From Mansonella perstans (taxonomy: Eukaryota > Nematoda > Chromadorea > Rhabditida > Onchocercidae), in NCBI GenBank assembly GCA_037074765.1, contig JBAMDO010000026.1, forward strand, positions 186,001-250,000: DNA of 64,000 nt, in the 5' to 3' direction. Below are positions 28,029 through 39,900 of the stretch, piece after piece; the stretch's first letter is position 1; every line of letters begins with the position of its first letter. The notes beneath the pieces were generated by a model. That model was not told the DNA's origin. It did no database searches and saw only the letters and a program-made list of their open reading frames with translations. The position numbers and the translations under genes are program-made.

Positions 28029-28174
28029 TCAATCAAACAAATGCTGCAAAAATTCTTCCTTCTGAATGTTTGTTCGCAGCAACTTATTAAGGAGTTTCGT
28101 ATTTTTCAAATAATCAAATGGAATACGACAAAAATTTTTCAAAATATTCCGATAAATGAACGATTTGTGAAATG
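28029..28174 (-). CDS. Candidate coding exon, minus strand
   Basis: An acceptor (AAATTTAG at the high-coordinate end) precedes 146 nt open on the minus strand. They encode 47 residues rich in Leu, Lys and Asn, including FCRIPFDYLKNTKLLNKLLR and NIQKEEFLQHLFD, then TGA. The pattern is helical and protein-like. It fits between the exons at 29-31.6 kb and 24.96 kb as part of one transcription unit, but the linking exon was not found. No family is recognised. Confidence 0.35.
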
Positions 28175-28553
28175 CTAAATTTAATTTTAAGAAGAATTAA
28201 ATTTTCATTAGAGCTAATGAAGTATCATAAGCAGGAATTGCCAGCGAGAAGAAACGACGAATATTTTAATATTTGATAAAAGAAAAACAAAACAAAACAA
28301 AACAGAAAAGATGGAGATGGATGGAACAGGTAAGGAACGACGACAAAACAGATCACTGAGAGAAAGCGGTCATTTATTATTCTTTTTTGCACTTTGCATT
28401 TCTCTTAATTGTAAATTAAAGGATTGCATAATTCAAAATTCAGATTTAACCTTTATTAATTTTTTTTTTCAAAAAACAATAAAGTACCATTTCAAATGAC
28501 AATAGCTTGACATAAAAATCAAAGAGAAAAGTGCATGTAAAATACAAACCTTT

Positions 28554-31500
28554 TTAAGATAATGTTGCATTTGAGATCGATACTACATTAGATGACAAAA
28601 TTGGAAGCAAACTGCAAAAAGTTATGCAATAAAAGTGTGGTTTAATTGTGTTGAATCTGAATCAAGAATTACAATTTTTGATAAGTTTGACAAATTTCTA
28701 ATTAATTATTGCATAACCATCGATAATTGAAAACATCAACCGATTCTTCGCCTTTGTATGTAAGAACTCATCAGCTAGTCCTATTCTATATCATGTAGAA
28801 GAGTTTTGAGAAATTATTATAAGTATCAGCATATTATTCTGAGAAATATTGTGAAATGAATAATTATTTGCAATAATCTTCTCAAAATTAGTACCAACAT
28901 CATTTTTGGAAGTCTAAGTGAAATTAAAAATTAACGAAAGTAGTATGAAAAAAGTATGGAAAAAAAAAAGAAACGAGTTAAAGTCAAGTCGATTTGCACC
29001 GTGTACAGAAAACGCATGCTGCCTGTCCAATTGCAAACAATCCTTCTACTACTTCTTCCTTACCTTTTCTTCAGCGTGATCACTTCCCCATGGTAGTTGG
29101 TTAGAATGCCACCTTGTGTTATTTCTAAACCTTTTAGACTACTCTTCAATTCCTTATCAATTTTTGATTCTACTTCTTTCAAGTTTGAAAGATCTTTTTC
29201 CAACTCAGTCCATAAAATTTTTGCAAAACCTTCCAAAAAATTAGAATAATATGCCGATACAGCAACGACCTCAAATAATCAGTAAATTTATTGACTGCTT
29301 CATCTGCTCAGTTTTCTATTATTAACGGATTAATTAACAAAGCAAAAAGTTTCATACTAAAATGAATTTAACTGAGCAAAAATGGGACAAAAAGGGGAGA
29401 AGATGAAAGATTATTTGAATATTAAAGTTTAATTTCAGTAATTATAGAAGAAGTATTCGATGGAGAAAACGCAAAAAAAAATGAATATCATCAACTTGGC
29501 GACACTGATTGATGATAATGATAATGACAAGAAGCAAAAGGATGGGCAAGGAATGATGATTGGTCAGTTGGACAGCAAATATATGTCAGATGATCATATT
29601 TGTCTTAGTGAACAATAAAAGCAAATAAGAGAAGAAGAGCATGCATATTAATCATTTCCAGGAATAGTCATTCTTACAATTTTTCGTTTTGTTTAAATGA
29701 CAGGATGGCATTAATTAAATATTCATTAGATAGTTGATTTATTGATGTAATCATTAAAAGGTCAAGCATTATTAATTTCATCAAACAGGTTACTTTTTGT
29801 TCCAAAAAACAGAAGCAATAATTTAATATGTCTTTTTTGTTTTCTTAATATAACAATAAAACTACAAACTGCGATCATAATGAGAAAGATGGAGGAGTAC
29901 ACCATTATTAAGAAATGTTAAGTTTATCTATGAAGTGACTTTGTCCTTTCTTCAATCTCAATGATTTAGGAATGACGGGATTGTCGTAATTGATTCATAA
30001 AGATTTCATATCAAGACATTATGTAGTTCTTTAAACGCGACTGCTATAACTATCAATGAAGATATAAGTAAGCTGTTATCATTTGGCCAAAGTAAAAGTT
30101 TTGAATGCAAATTTATCAGTGATTACATATATTCCTTGACTTATGTAATGCAGGCATTTAAATTTTAAAATGAAGTCGGTATTTTCCGGTTCTTTGCTAA
30201 ATATTATGATGGCTTGCGATAAAGTTATATGATGGTGGAACAACAAATAATTGGTAAAATTTTCTGCAGTACTGCTTAACAGGAATTATTTATTATTTCA
30301 ATAAAACAGATAAACGGAAATATATTTTCATTGTGCTACATCAAATTACTGTTAATTTCTCAGCTAAAGTGATTCGCTTCTGCAATTGTTTGCCAAAATT
30401 TAGCGAAGAATTCTTGCAAAGATTCTGCAAAAAAAAAATTTATTACAGTACGGAAAGATTTGCTACCGTTCGGAAAGCAAGAAGGTGTAGTAAGTGAATG
30501 TGTTTATGAATTAATTAATAATTTGCAGAACTAATTTTTAAAGTTAAGCTACAAATTAAAGTGCTTGATTTCTCTTTAATTTTTTAAAGTGTTAGGTAAT
30601 GATACACAAAGTGTTTCATGATAAGTTCTAAAATTAATAATTTTGATAAGGATGGTAAGTAACAAGTACTACTTTTTCTTTTATTACTTTAAAATTTAGT
30701 GCTTTAATTAATGTTTTAGGGTCAATATTTTCCTCAATTCAATTTTTTTGGGTAGTGTATCAAGTCACTATAAAATTGTTCACAAGAGAAAAAATAATTT
30801 ATTAGCAGAAACCGCAATTTACGGAAGGAAAAATCAGATCATGCAATAACATATCAATCTTTTATCATTGTCCGCTCATTCAGATGCAAATTGCTTGCAA
30901 ATCAGATTAATTAAGGTAAACAATCAATCAGCTATTTTCCATTTTAATTTCCTATAAGTGCCAATTACGCCAAATATTGTTTCAGTTACTTAATTAAGTT
31001 ATGCTTTTGAAAATACCTCGATAAACTTTAATTTGTTTAATTTCCCCCGTTCTTTGCTACTGACTAGATAGATTTTAAAATAAATTAGATACTAACTTTT
31101 AAGATTCACTGAAAATTAAGAAAATGCCATCATTTTACGACATTAATCATTTAATTAACTTTCGTTTACGACAAAAAGGTTCTTTTTAATTTTTTAATTT
31201 TTGTTCTGGCTGATATCTTTTCCTACCGGTTTTTTTGAGATTTGAAAAACTCCGAGATCACCAAATATCATGGAGAGATTTGCAAGACTTTGTTTTAATT
31301 CTTTGATATTTCAATCAATTTAATTCAAATAATTTAGCAGTGGTTACAGTACCTCTTATGTTATAAATATTGTAATATAAAAGTATTCCTCACCAATTTG
31401 AAAATATTTTTCCTCATTCTTACTCATTCAATCTTTACTTTACGTAGTCATCATTGTCGGAAATTCTGATGCAAGCAACATTGCCGTATGTATCGCCATT

Positions 31501-31605
31501 CAAGAAATTTTCCACTTCGCTGTTGCACCTATTTACAAAAATATCGGACGTAAATGGTTTACGTTCAACGCAAGAACCATATAATTTTGCCGCAGACGTT
31601 TCCAT
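28554..31605 (-). CDS. Unrecognised multi-exon gene, helical/coiled-coil protein
   Basis: Three exons join in exact phase: 31444-31605 (54 codons from the first in-frame ATG), 30350-30424 (25 codons, very strong T-run plus GCAG acceptor) and 29064-29269 (206 nt, donor GTAAGG). A fourth exon, 28554-28611, starts after CTTTTTGCAG and would end the protein after 18 more residues; it is the least certain. The first exon encodes an acidic and Cys-containing head, METSAAKLYGSCVERKPFTS onward. The second and third encode long amphipathic helices: GKQLQKRITLAEKLT, SAYYSNFLEGFAKILWTELE, then KEVESKIDKELKSSLKGLE. The helix pattern recalls BAR or IMD-type membrane-curvature domains, but the resemblance is weak and I do not assign a family. 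Exons at 28029-28174 and 24957-25042 may belong to it. Confidence 0.55.
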
Positions 31606-33977
31606 CGACCATTGTTCTTTCACAGATTTTAGTAATTGGTGTTAAAACATCAAGCGATATATGAATGAGTGTATTAAATTTATAAATGATTTTCACCTTA
31701 TTCTAACCTTTTTTTTGGAAAGCGTCTTATTAAATGGATGATAGAACTAATTCACAGGTCATTTGAAAATCTTCACAAGTACAGCTTGTTTGACAATTAA
31801 AAATTTCTGCTATAGAATCAACGCATGATAGAAAGAAATAAACAACAAACTTCTGAAAAATTAATATCGACCATTTCTTCAAATTGTTTAAAAGGTTTAA
31901 TTTTAGTCTTGCGCATTATGCTTGCATGAAAATATAAAATGAACAAACTTGTTAAATTTTCCGAAAGTTTTCATCAAATCTATACTACTAAAACTACTGG
32001 ATGACTTCGATGATAATAACTTTTCGGAATATTTGGAATGTAATTTTGGAATGGAATGTAACTTCATCATGCTTTCCATCTTACAAATCTACTGGCATAT
32101 CATCGGAATTAGTACATGATAATGATCTGAGGAAAACTTAATTTCTTCAGATTTAAGAACTTCTCAAGTTGAGATTTAAAAACTTTCCGGAATCATTCAG
32201 AATTCAACTGAATTTTAAAAGAAAAAGCTCAAATGAGATCATGAAATTTGAAAATTTAGACAGAAAGATGTGAAGAGAAGCAAAAGCGAAACAAATTCTT
32301 ATAGAAATCATAAAAGATTTTAGGTAAGCAGTTGATAAGAATTATAGTTATAAAAGAGAAATAAGAAGAATTTTAAATTCAAGTTTAAGCTGCTCCTTAA
32401 ACACATAAGAAGGTTCAGTCAACGTTTTCGCAATTTCTAAAGAACACTTTAAAGAGTTTCAATGCATTTTCAGGAATCAGAGGTCGGCAAACTGAAATAC
32501 TTTTTAAACTTTAAGCCAAAGAATAATTAATTATATGTTTCTTCCAGTTTTGCTTCCTGCCTTGGAATGTCTTTTTCAGAACATCGAACAATAACGAGAT
32601 AAACCCAATGGATTTAATATCACTTAGTGCTTTACCGACCTTACCAATTAGCGACGATACAACCAAGACGAGTTGATTACATCCAGGGAAAAACTTATCA
32701 AATATAATTAAACACCTTTAAGACTCTTCATATGTCTTGGGAAATGCGGAGATAAAAAAAGATATATTTAACCAGTTATGGAGAGAAAAAGATATTTCTT
32801 TAAAATTTGTGAACAGAACGACCTTTTTTATTTCCAGATTCAGTGGTAAGCAAAATTTCTTCAATTTTAAATTCATAGGATCAGTTGGTTTTTTACACTT
32901 AAGATTTATAAGCAACTTTTTTATTACAGATTCATATGATAAGTAAAATTTCTTTATTTTTAGATTTACAAGGTCGGTTGATTTTTTTTACTTTAAGATT
33001 AATTTTTTTTCACTTACATAATTCACGGACTCCCCTCTATCACAAATCTTGCCTCTGTAAGGAGAACGTCTGAGGATGGAACTAAGCCTCCTAACAATTG
33101 GAAATGACTTGTAATGAAATCTCAAAGAAATCTGATCACTTTGCTTAATACTTCTCAGTTTCTCATCAGAAAAAGCTTTCATTCAATCACCTGATATCCA
33201 TTTAGATGCCTGTCTACTCAAATCATTCCAAATCTTTTCACAAAGTACTCCGTTAAGAGGAAAATGAGCTGTGTGCAATTTATTTGCATAATAAATGCTT
33301 CCTTACTGATATTAGTAGATTCAAAATAATAAGATTTTATTCCAAAAACCCCGTAAAAATTTAAAGTTACAGCAAAAACACCGTTAAAATATTTCAGTTA
33401 AAAATGCCTGCCATCCTGACTGAATGAATGTTTGTGCTTTAAAATAAATCTCTATCTCGATCAACAAAATGGATCTTGTCAAAGCAAAACAATGAAATAT
33501 GTATCTAAAAGTAAGAACACATTTGTGAAATGATTTAAAAAAAAAAAAAATGAGCAAAATACAAAACACAAACGGAAAGTAATAATAATAATAATAATTG
33601 ATAAGGAATAAATTAGCTCATAAAGTAATTCCTTCTTGGTTTTAAAAACAAAAAAAAGCAAAGAAGAAAGAACATGGAAGTATTTTCGTTTGCAAAAATT
33701 TAATAGTCGAAGAATTTCATTTGCTCTTTTTCAATTACTTGCTTCGTTATGCAGTACACATATTGCATTTTAAAGAGCACTACATGTAGTAAACTGTATC
33801 AGTTGTCTACATGATTGCTTGTTTCCTCATTTCTCAAGATATTTTGAGATCATCAAGGCTTGATTTCATTTAGAATCCACAAATCAGTGCTAAGATTCTT
33901 GCAGGCAAGTGAAAAACCGAAAAAAAAATTAAATTTTCAGACCGTCATCATCATCATTATCACCAATATCATCACTC
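31606..33977. other. Intergenic, no gene seen
   Basis: AT-rich sequence downstream of the AMP deaminase stop, probably including its 3' UTR at the right edge. Open frames at 32718-32946 lie in a local duplication and in low-complexity sequence; none has splice support. Confidence 0.5.
32824..33010. repeat. Diverged 93-bp tandem duplication
   Basis: Two adjacent units (about 32824-32916 and 32917-33010) share the order T-run, CAGATTCA, TAAGYAAAATTTCTT, TCRGTTGRTTTTTT and CTTWAGATT, with substitutions and small indels. Confidence 0.7.
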
Positions 33978-36900
33978 TCATCTAATATTACGTGTTCGAA
34001 ACAAATTGCACAATTCATCTACCAATGTTTCATGACGAAATGACACACGAATATCAGGAACATTGGTACGTGAGACGTCATTTCCTAGTACTCCTTCTTC
34101 TTTGTAGTTTGGTCCTAACCAGTGTACTTTCACCTGAAATTTATTTCAAAGAAGTAACCAGAAATTTAACACCAAACTACAAACCATATATTGGAGAAAT
34201 CATGAAATATCTTCAGGTATTTTGGAAGAGAAACTTACCTTATCTTCAAAACCGCTTTGTAGCACACTATTTCGAGCCAGTTCACACATATCACAGCTAC
34301 TAAGCTTCCAAACTTGTGCAGCAATGCTATATTCTTCCATTAGCGCTTCCTAATCATATAATGACATTTACTTCTCCAGTCATTTAGAGAGGTATAATAG
34401 ATTTAAACTATGCTTTGACTTCATTTCGTTTGGATACTCGAAAGTTTCGGTTACTTCGAAAAGAATTATTTCAAAAGAAAAGAAAGCACAGAGTGTGAAT
34501 TCTGAAATAAATTTGCCTTGGTGAAATGAAACTGCAACGGGTCATCGGTTGACAGAGATACGTTCAATCCCTTCATATGAAATTCTGGTAGTGGATTGCG
34601 GTGATAACTGATGAACAACGAATTGTTACTAAGTGGTGACATTGCAATCCCAATTTGAGATAGGTAAAATAAGTACTGCAAAACGGGCACCTGAAAACAT
34701 AAAAAAAACGAGGCATAAGTACATAACAATTTGAAATTCCAAAACATAAAATAGATAAATATATATATATTAATAACTAACTTCGAACTTAATTTAATAA
34801 ATATCTTTTAAATTTGATTCAATAGCTAACTTTGCGAAGCAATAGACCATGTGCAATGCTCTCGGATGTCAGATAACCAGTGACAAGATGGCTCACATAT
34901 CCTGCTTCACCACAGTGCGGACGTAATGAAAAAGTATTTAAGCCACGTTCTCTGAAATGTGAAAATTCCGTATGATAATTACACAGAATAGTAAAAACCG
35001 CCGTTCAATATTGTAAAGAAAAAGACAGAGAAAAAAATGAAAAATGGTTTATCAAAATTGCGATAGTGAAGTTTTCAAACTGATGACTTCAGCTCTTAAA
35101 AACCATTACAGTAAAAAAATCTAATTTGAAAAATTTTGACTGAGATCACAATGCACAACTAATTTTTAATTAAAACTGAATATTCGAAATCAACGAGGAA
35201 AACAGCTCACCGCCTCAGTGCATTAAGTGCTGCCAAATTTGCAAACATATAAAATAAATAATAATCATATGATGGATTTTCGGCATCACAATAATCTTTC
35301 GGTTCCGGCATTGAACGATCAAACTGCAACACAAAAAACAAGCTTTTTTACTTCAATTAACCTCATTCTGAAATATGCTAATTCCAACCTCAATCGTATT
35401 CATTACTTATATCATTCTTACTTCATTTTACCTTTTATGTTAACATTAAAAAAGGTGGAAAGTGTAAATACAAAAAATTCCTAAACATATAATTGTGATT
35501 GCAGCTGTGGATAGTTACAAAAAAAAAATGACACGGAATTATAATACCATGCCAATTACCAGCTGCACATTACAACGAGTTCTTTGAGATGAGTTTTAAA
35601 ATTCGGACTTCAACATCTATTGCACACAGACATCGTTGGAGAAATACGGAATGATATTAAAGTTATCATTCTAAGACAAAATAAACTAGCACAGAATAAG
35701 CGAACTAAAAATCTGTGCATAATTATCGGTAGAAATGAAGCCATTTTCTAGTATATAACTTACTTTTACATGCTCATGTTTGCTTTCATCATCGACCGAA
35801 TCAATCCCAGAAACTTGCTGCAGAAATCGAAAAAGATGTGGATGAGATTCCGGATCATTCGTCACCTCAAAGAGTGGTGTAAAAATATTATCCAACATTT
35901 CGTCGAAATTTTGCACCATTTTCTTCGAACGATAAACATCGCTAAATTAAGACTAATTAGTAAAAATTCGACCGAAAATCTGCAAAATCAGAAGACAGAA
36001 GATTAAAAAGCTCAAAATTCTTTATGATTCTTGAAGATTTCTTGTGATTTTTGTGGCTATATGCCTTTGTAATTTATCATGAAGAGAGATAACTATATCT
36101 ATTGCGTTATGAATCTTAAAGTTATAAAACATCCTTTTCGCTTGGATTTACAATAAAAACGAACTATAATCGAGGTATCTGAATTAACCATCGTGCATTT
36201 ACTGAATAAACATCATTTTCAATAGCCCATTTCGCCAACTTATCCCATTCCTTTTTATTGTGCCCATAGATTGACAAACGGGGTTCAGCATGTTGATACT
36301 TACTATCTTCCAAATCGGACAAAACTTCCTGAAATAATGTTCAACTCATTCTACATGAACAAGAAAATTCGAAATAATTTAATAATTACTTAAAAAATTA
36401 CAAAAAATTACATCAGGCTCTAAATTATTCAAAGCAATTTTCAAGAATCACAAAAAATATGAAGAAGTTGTGATGAATGCTTAACTTCAGTGAACAACAT
36501 CGTAGATAATGATAACACAGAACACATCAGTTGCACTTCAAATAAATAACTAGACAGTACTTCGTGATGGAAAAACTTACTTTCAGGACATCTGCAAAAT
36601 ATTTTCCTCCAACATAATTATCGGTTTTAATGAAAATTTCACGTAACGTACTTTCACCAACAGGATTATATTTGGTATTAAATTTATCAAAACGATGAAA
36701 AGTATTTCGATCGGCGTGAACATCCAACATATCAACTGATAAATCGTAAGCACTAATACCGAGACCTGGAAAAAAAAACAGATGTCTGAAATCACGTTAA
36801 TTAAATATTGTTCACTTACTTCAACATTCATAATGATGAGTTAGCAAATCTGGGAGGGATAAATTACTTTTGAAAAAGAGTAGCTTGAAAAGCGAAAAAA

Positions 36901-39900
36901 AGCTAACATCGAAATACTACCTCCCTTGACTTTATATATTAATGAAAGAAAAACCTTATATTTATTCAATGAAAAAATAAAGCGTTAAAGGACTAAAAAA
37001 CGACCAAATTTGTGATGAGCAAAAACATAAGCAGATTAAAACGAATTTGAACGTGATCCAAAAATTTTTGAAAACACACCTTCAAAAACCTGCTCCAAAG
37101 TGATCTTCATTCCATTCTGAAAACAAAACCTGACTTCCACAATTAAATAACGCAATAGAATTTTCAAATTTTAACTTCTAGCCTACCTGCAAACTTAATG
37201 GCCTCTTAAGCTAACTATAACTTGTAATTTCTTATCACAAGTGAACTAAATGACCAAATACTAGGAAAAAATCATTAACAATCATAAGAAAAGAAGCAAA
37301 AATAAATGCACCCTTTCCAAAACCACAGTATCCTTTTCTGTTTTCATCTTTTTTTTAATAAAACGCAATAAATGTTTTTGATTCATCGAACTGGCAGCAT
37401 GTATGTGAGTATCAACCTGCAATTTTAATCAGTTATGCTAATCAATACTGATTGACAAAAATTACAAGCCCACTTGTCTGTAAAATGTGAATATTTCAAG
37501 ATCACATGTCTATGATAAAATATTCAAAAGACTTGCTTTCCTGATATTGTAAAAATCGCGATGTGGAACAGACTTTTGCTCATGCTGCTCTCGAATCTCA
37601 TTCATCAATGTGTGCAGCTGGAATTTGTTGTGTAAAAAGCATAGTCGACGATAGCAGAAACTTTTCCTAAAAGCGATAATTTTGAACAGGATTATTATAG
37701 CTGACCGTTATCACTTATAGATCACTGGAAGTGTAACTGAATGCCATTTTATTAAACTTCTCATAAAATCATTTTCTTCAATTTACGCACTTGCCAGGTT
37801 GCTCTCAGTTGGAGCAGTTCTGGTTCTGCTTCCAAAACAGAATATTATTTATTTAATAGATTAGCCCATGGTATTTATTAAAGCTTTTAATAGATTAGCC
37901 TATGGTAAGTTAACCGATACCTTACTTGGTCGGGTAAGGTCCACATAATGGAATTCCTAGTACCATTGTAAATCAGTCTAACGAAGACTTTGAAGAGAAA
38001 CCGGAAAATTTCTTTTCTGGATGAAGGAAAGGCAATATAAAAAATATAACAGCAAAATATGAGAAATAATCAATGCTTAGACGAAGCGGAATTCGCTTTT
38101 ACTTACAATGGTCCATTTGTAATCATTGCTGAAAGTCTTTCGAAATCTCGCAAAAATTTTTCTTTTGAAATATAAGCACACCGATATTGGTCTGGTATTT
38201 GCCCATCTTTATCTAGAATTTCCACCTGAAAATTTCTTTCCTTCTTTGTATAGCTTTTCATACATGCTATAATTAATCAAACTGTAAAACTAAATTGGTT
38301 TCTATTAGAGAGAATAAAAGTAAAATTCTGGAATCATTCAGATTGAATGGACTCATTAAAAATGCTTAAATAAACAGATCATTTCTTGCTAGCATCAACT
38401 CACCACTAAGGAACGAGTAGTTTTACGGTAAAATGGAAAAAATAGTTTCCGTCATTTAACAACTTCAATTTAAGAAAAACTACTGAACACCAATAAAAGT
38501 GTTGAAAAATAACTGAAATTAAAGGCATCGAAGTATTAGGGAATTGTAGAGAATACTTCAGGAATAAAAAATTATTCATCCTATTATTAGTAATATTCCA
38601 ATAATTTAGATATCAATACTAATCGCATGTCTAAATGTAGCTAAGATTAAGGTTGAGAAATTTCATATAAAATTCCTTGTTTGATCAGGCAAGAAAATGG
38701 AAAAGATTGAGGAGAGCAGAGAAGTTAACTAAGATTAAAAAAGCGGAAAATTAAAGGAAAGATGCTAAAAATGACCCCAAATTCACAAATCCTATGCTTA
38801 CACTCATCCAGTCTTGTTTTCGATTACCAAAATAGCACAAGAAATCAATACAGTGCTCGCTCTCCTAACAGAGAATTGGATAGGTTGTGGTTTCCGAAAT
38901 CGGAAAATGAATACTCTATCAATTTAACACATCCATTATCTGATTCAAAAAAACCAAAATAATTATTATCGGTGAAGCGAAAAACAACTCACTATACCAC
39001 GATTTCGTTTCAATAGATAGATTTTTTCATATTTTGGCAATGGTATGCTCAAACCCCAATGATCTTCTGGTGGAAGAGGTGGATTATACGACGTCTGTGC
39101 AGCTGAAAATCAAGATTTAATCAAATCTTCAAATCAATTAGTTGAAATAATTCAAACTAAACGCATGCAAAACAAGAGACAGAATTTTATCTAAATTAAG
39201 TTTCATCTCATTTAGAGTCCAAATGAACAGTAATCGTATAAAATAGTTTAAATAATAATAAAAAAGACAATATGAATAATAAAGATTAGCTAATTTAAAT
39301 CACCGTTAAAAATATATGATTATTGTTACCATGCAGTTCAATTAAATTGCTGATCTATATAGACATCTAGACAACTCCAAAAACTATCCCTTTAAGAATG
39401 ACATATCTAATGAAAACGCAATTCAGTGAAGAAAAAATGAATTACACAAAATGTTAATATGAAATAAAGTAAAAACAGCACTTGTCAACAGCATTCGGGC
39501 ACTGGTGAACACGGTTAAATTGGCAGTTTATGCATAATATTGTTTTTTCGTGAATATTTCAAAATTTATCAGGTAGATCGATAGCAAATGGCGAATATCG
39601 AAACATAGTTGTAACATATTCGTAAATCCAAAGCTACCTTAGACAATATATCTCATAAACTAAAATTTACTGCCGTAAGATGTCGAAAGATCTTTCAGAT
39701 TGAACATAAGGAGTCGTGCAAGGTAAGCAGTACATCATTGGAAAATGCACTGAATGACCAGACAATCCTGGATGAATACAATTTGAATGATATTTTAAAA
39801 GACGAATTACATTAGGCACCTGAAGCAATTTCAAAAATTACTATATCAAAGAAAAAAGAAAAAAATGAAAAAGCGGTCATCAAAACGTTGCAATGTAACG

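Noticed and set aside
31454..31645. Plus-strand frame opposite the exon at 31444-31605
   Set aside because: The minus frame continues in phase through two further exons while the plus frame has no partner exons.
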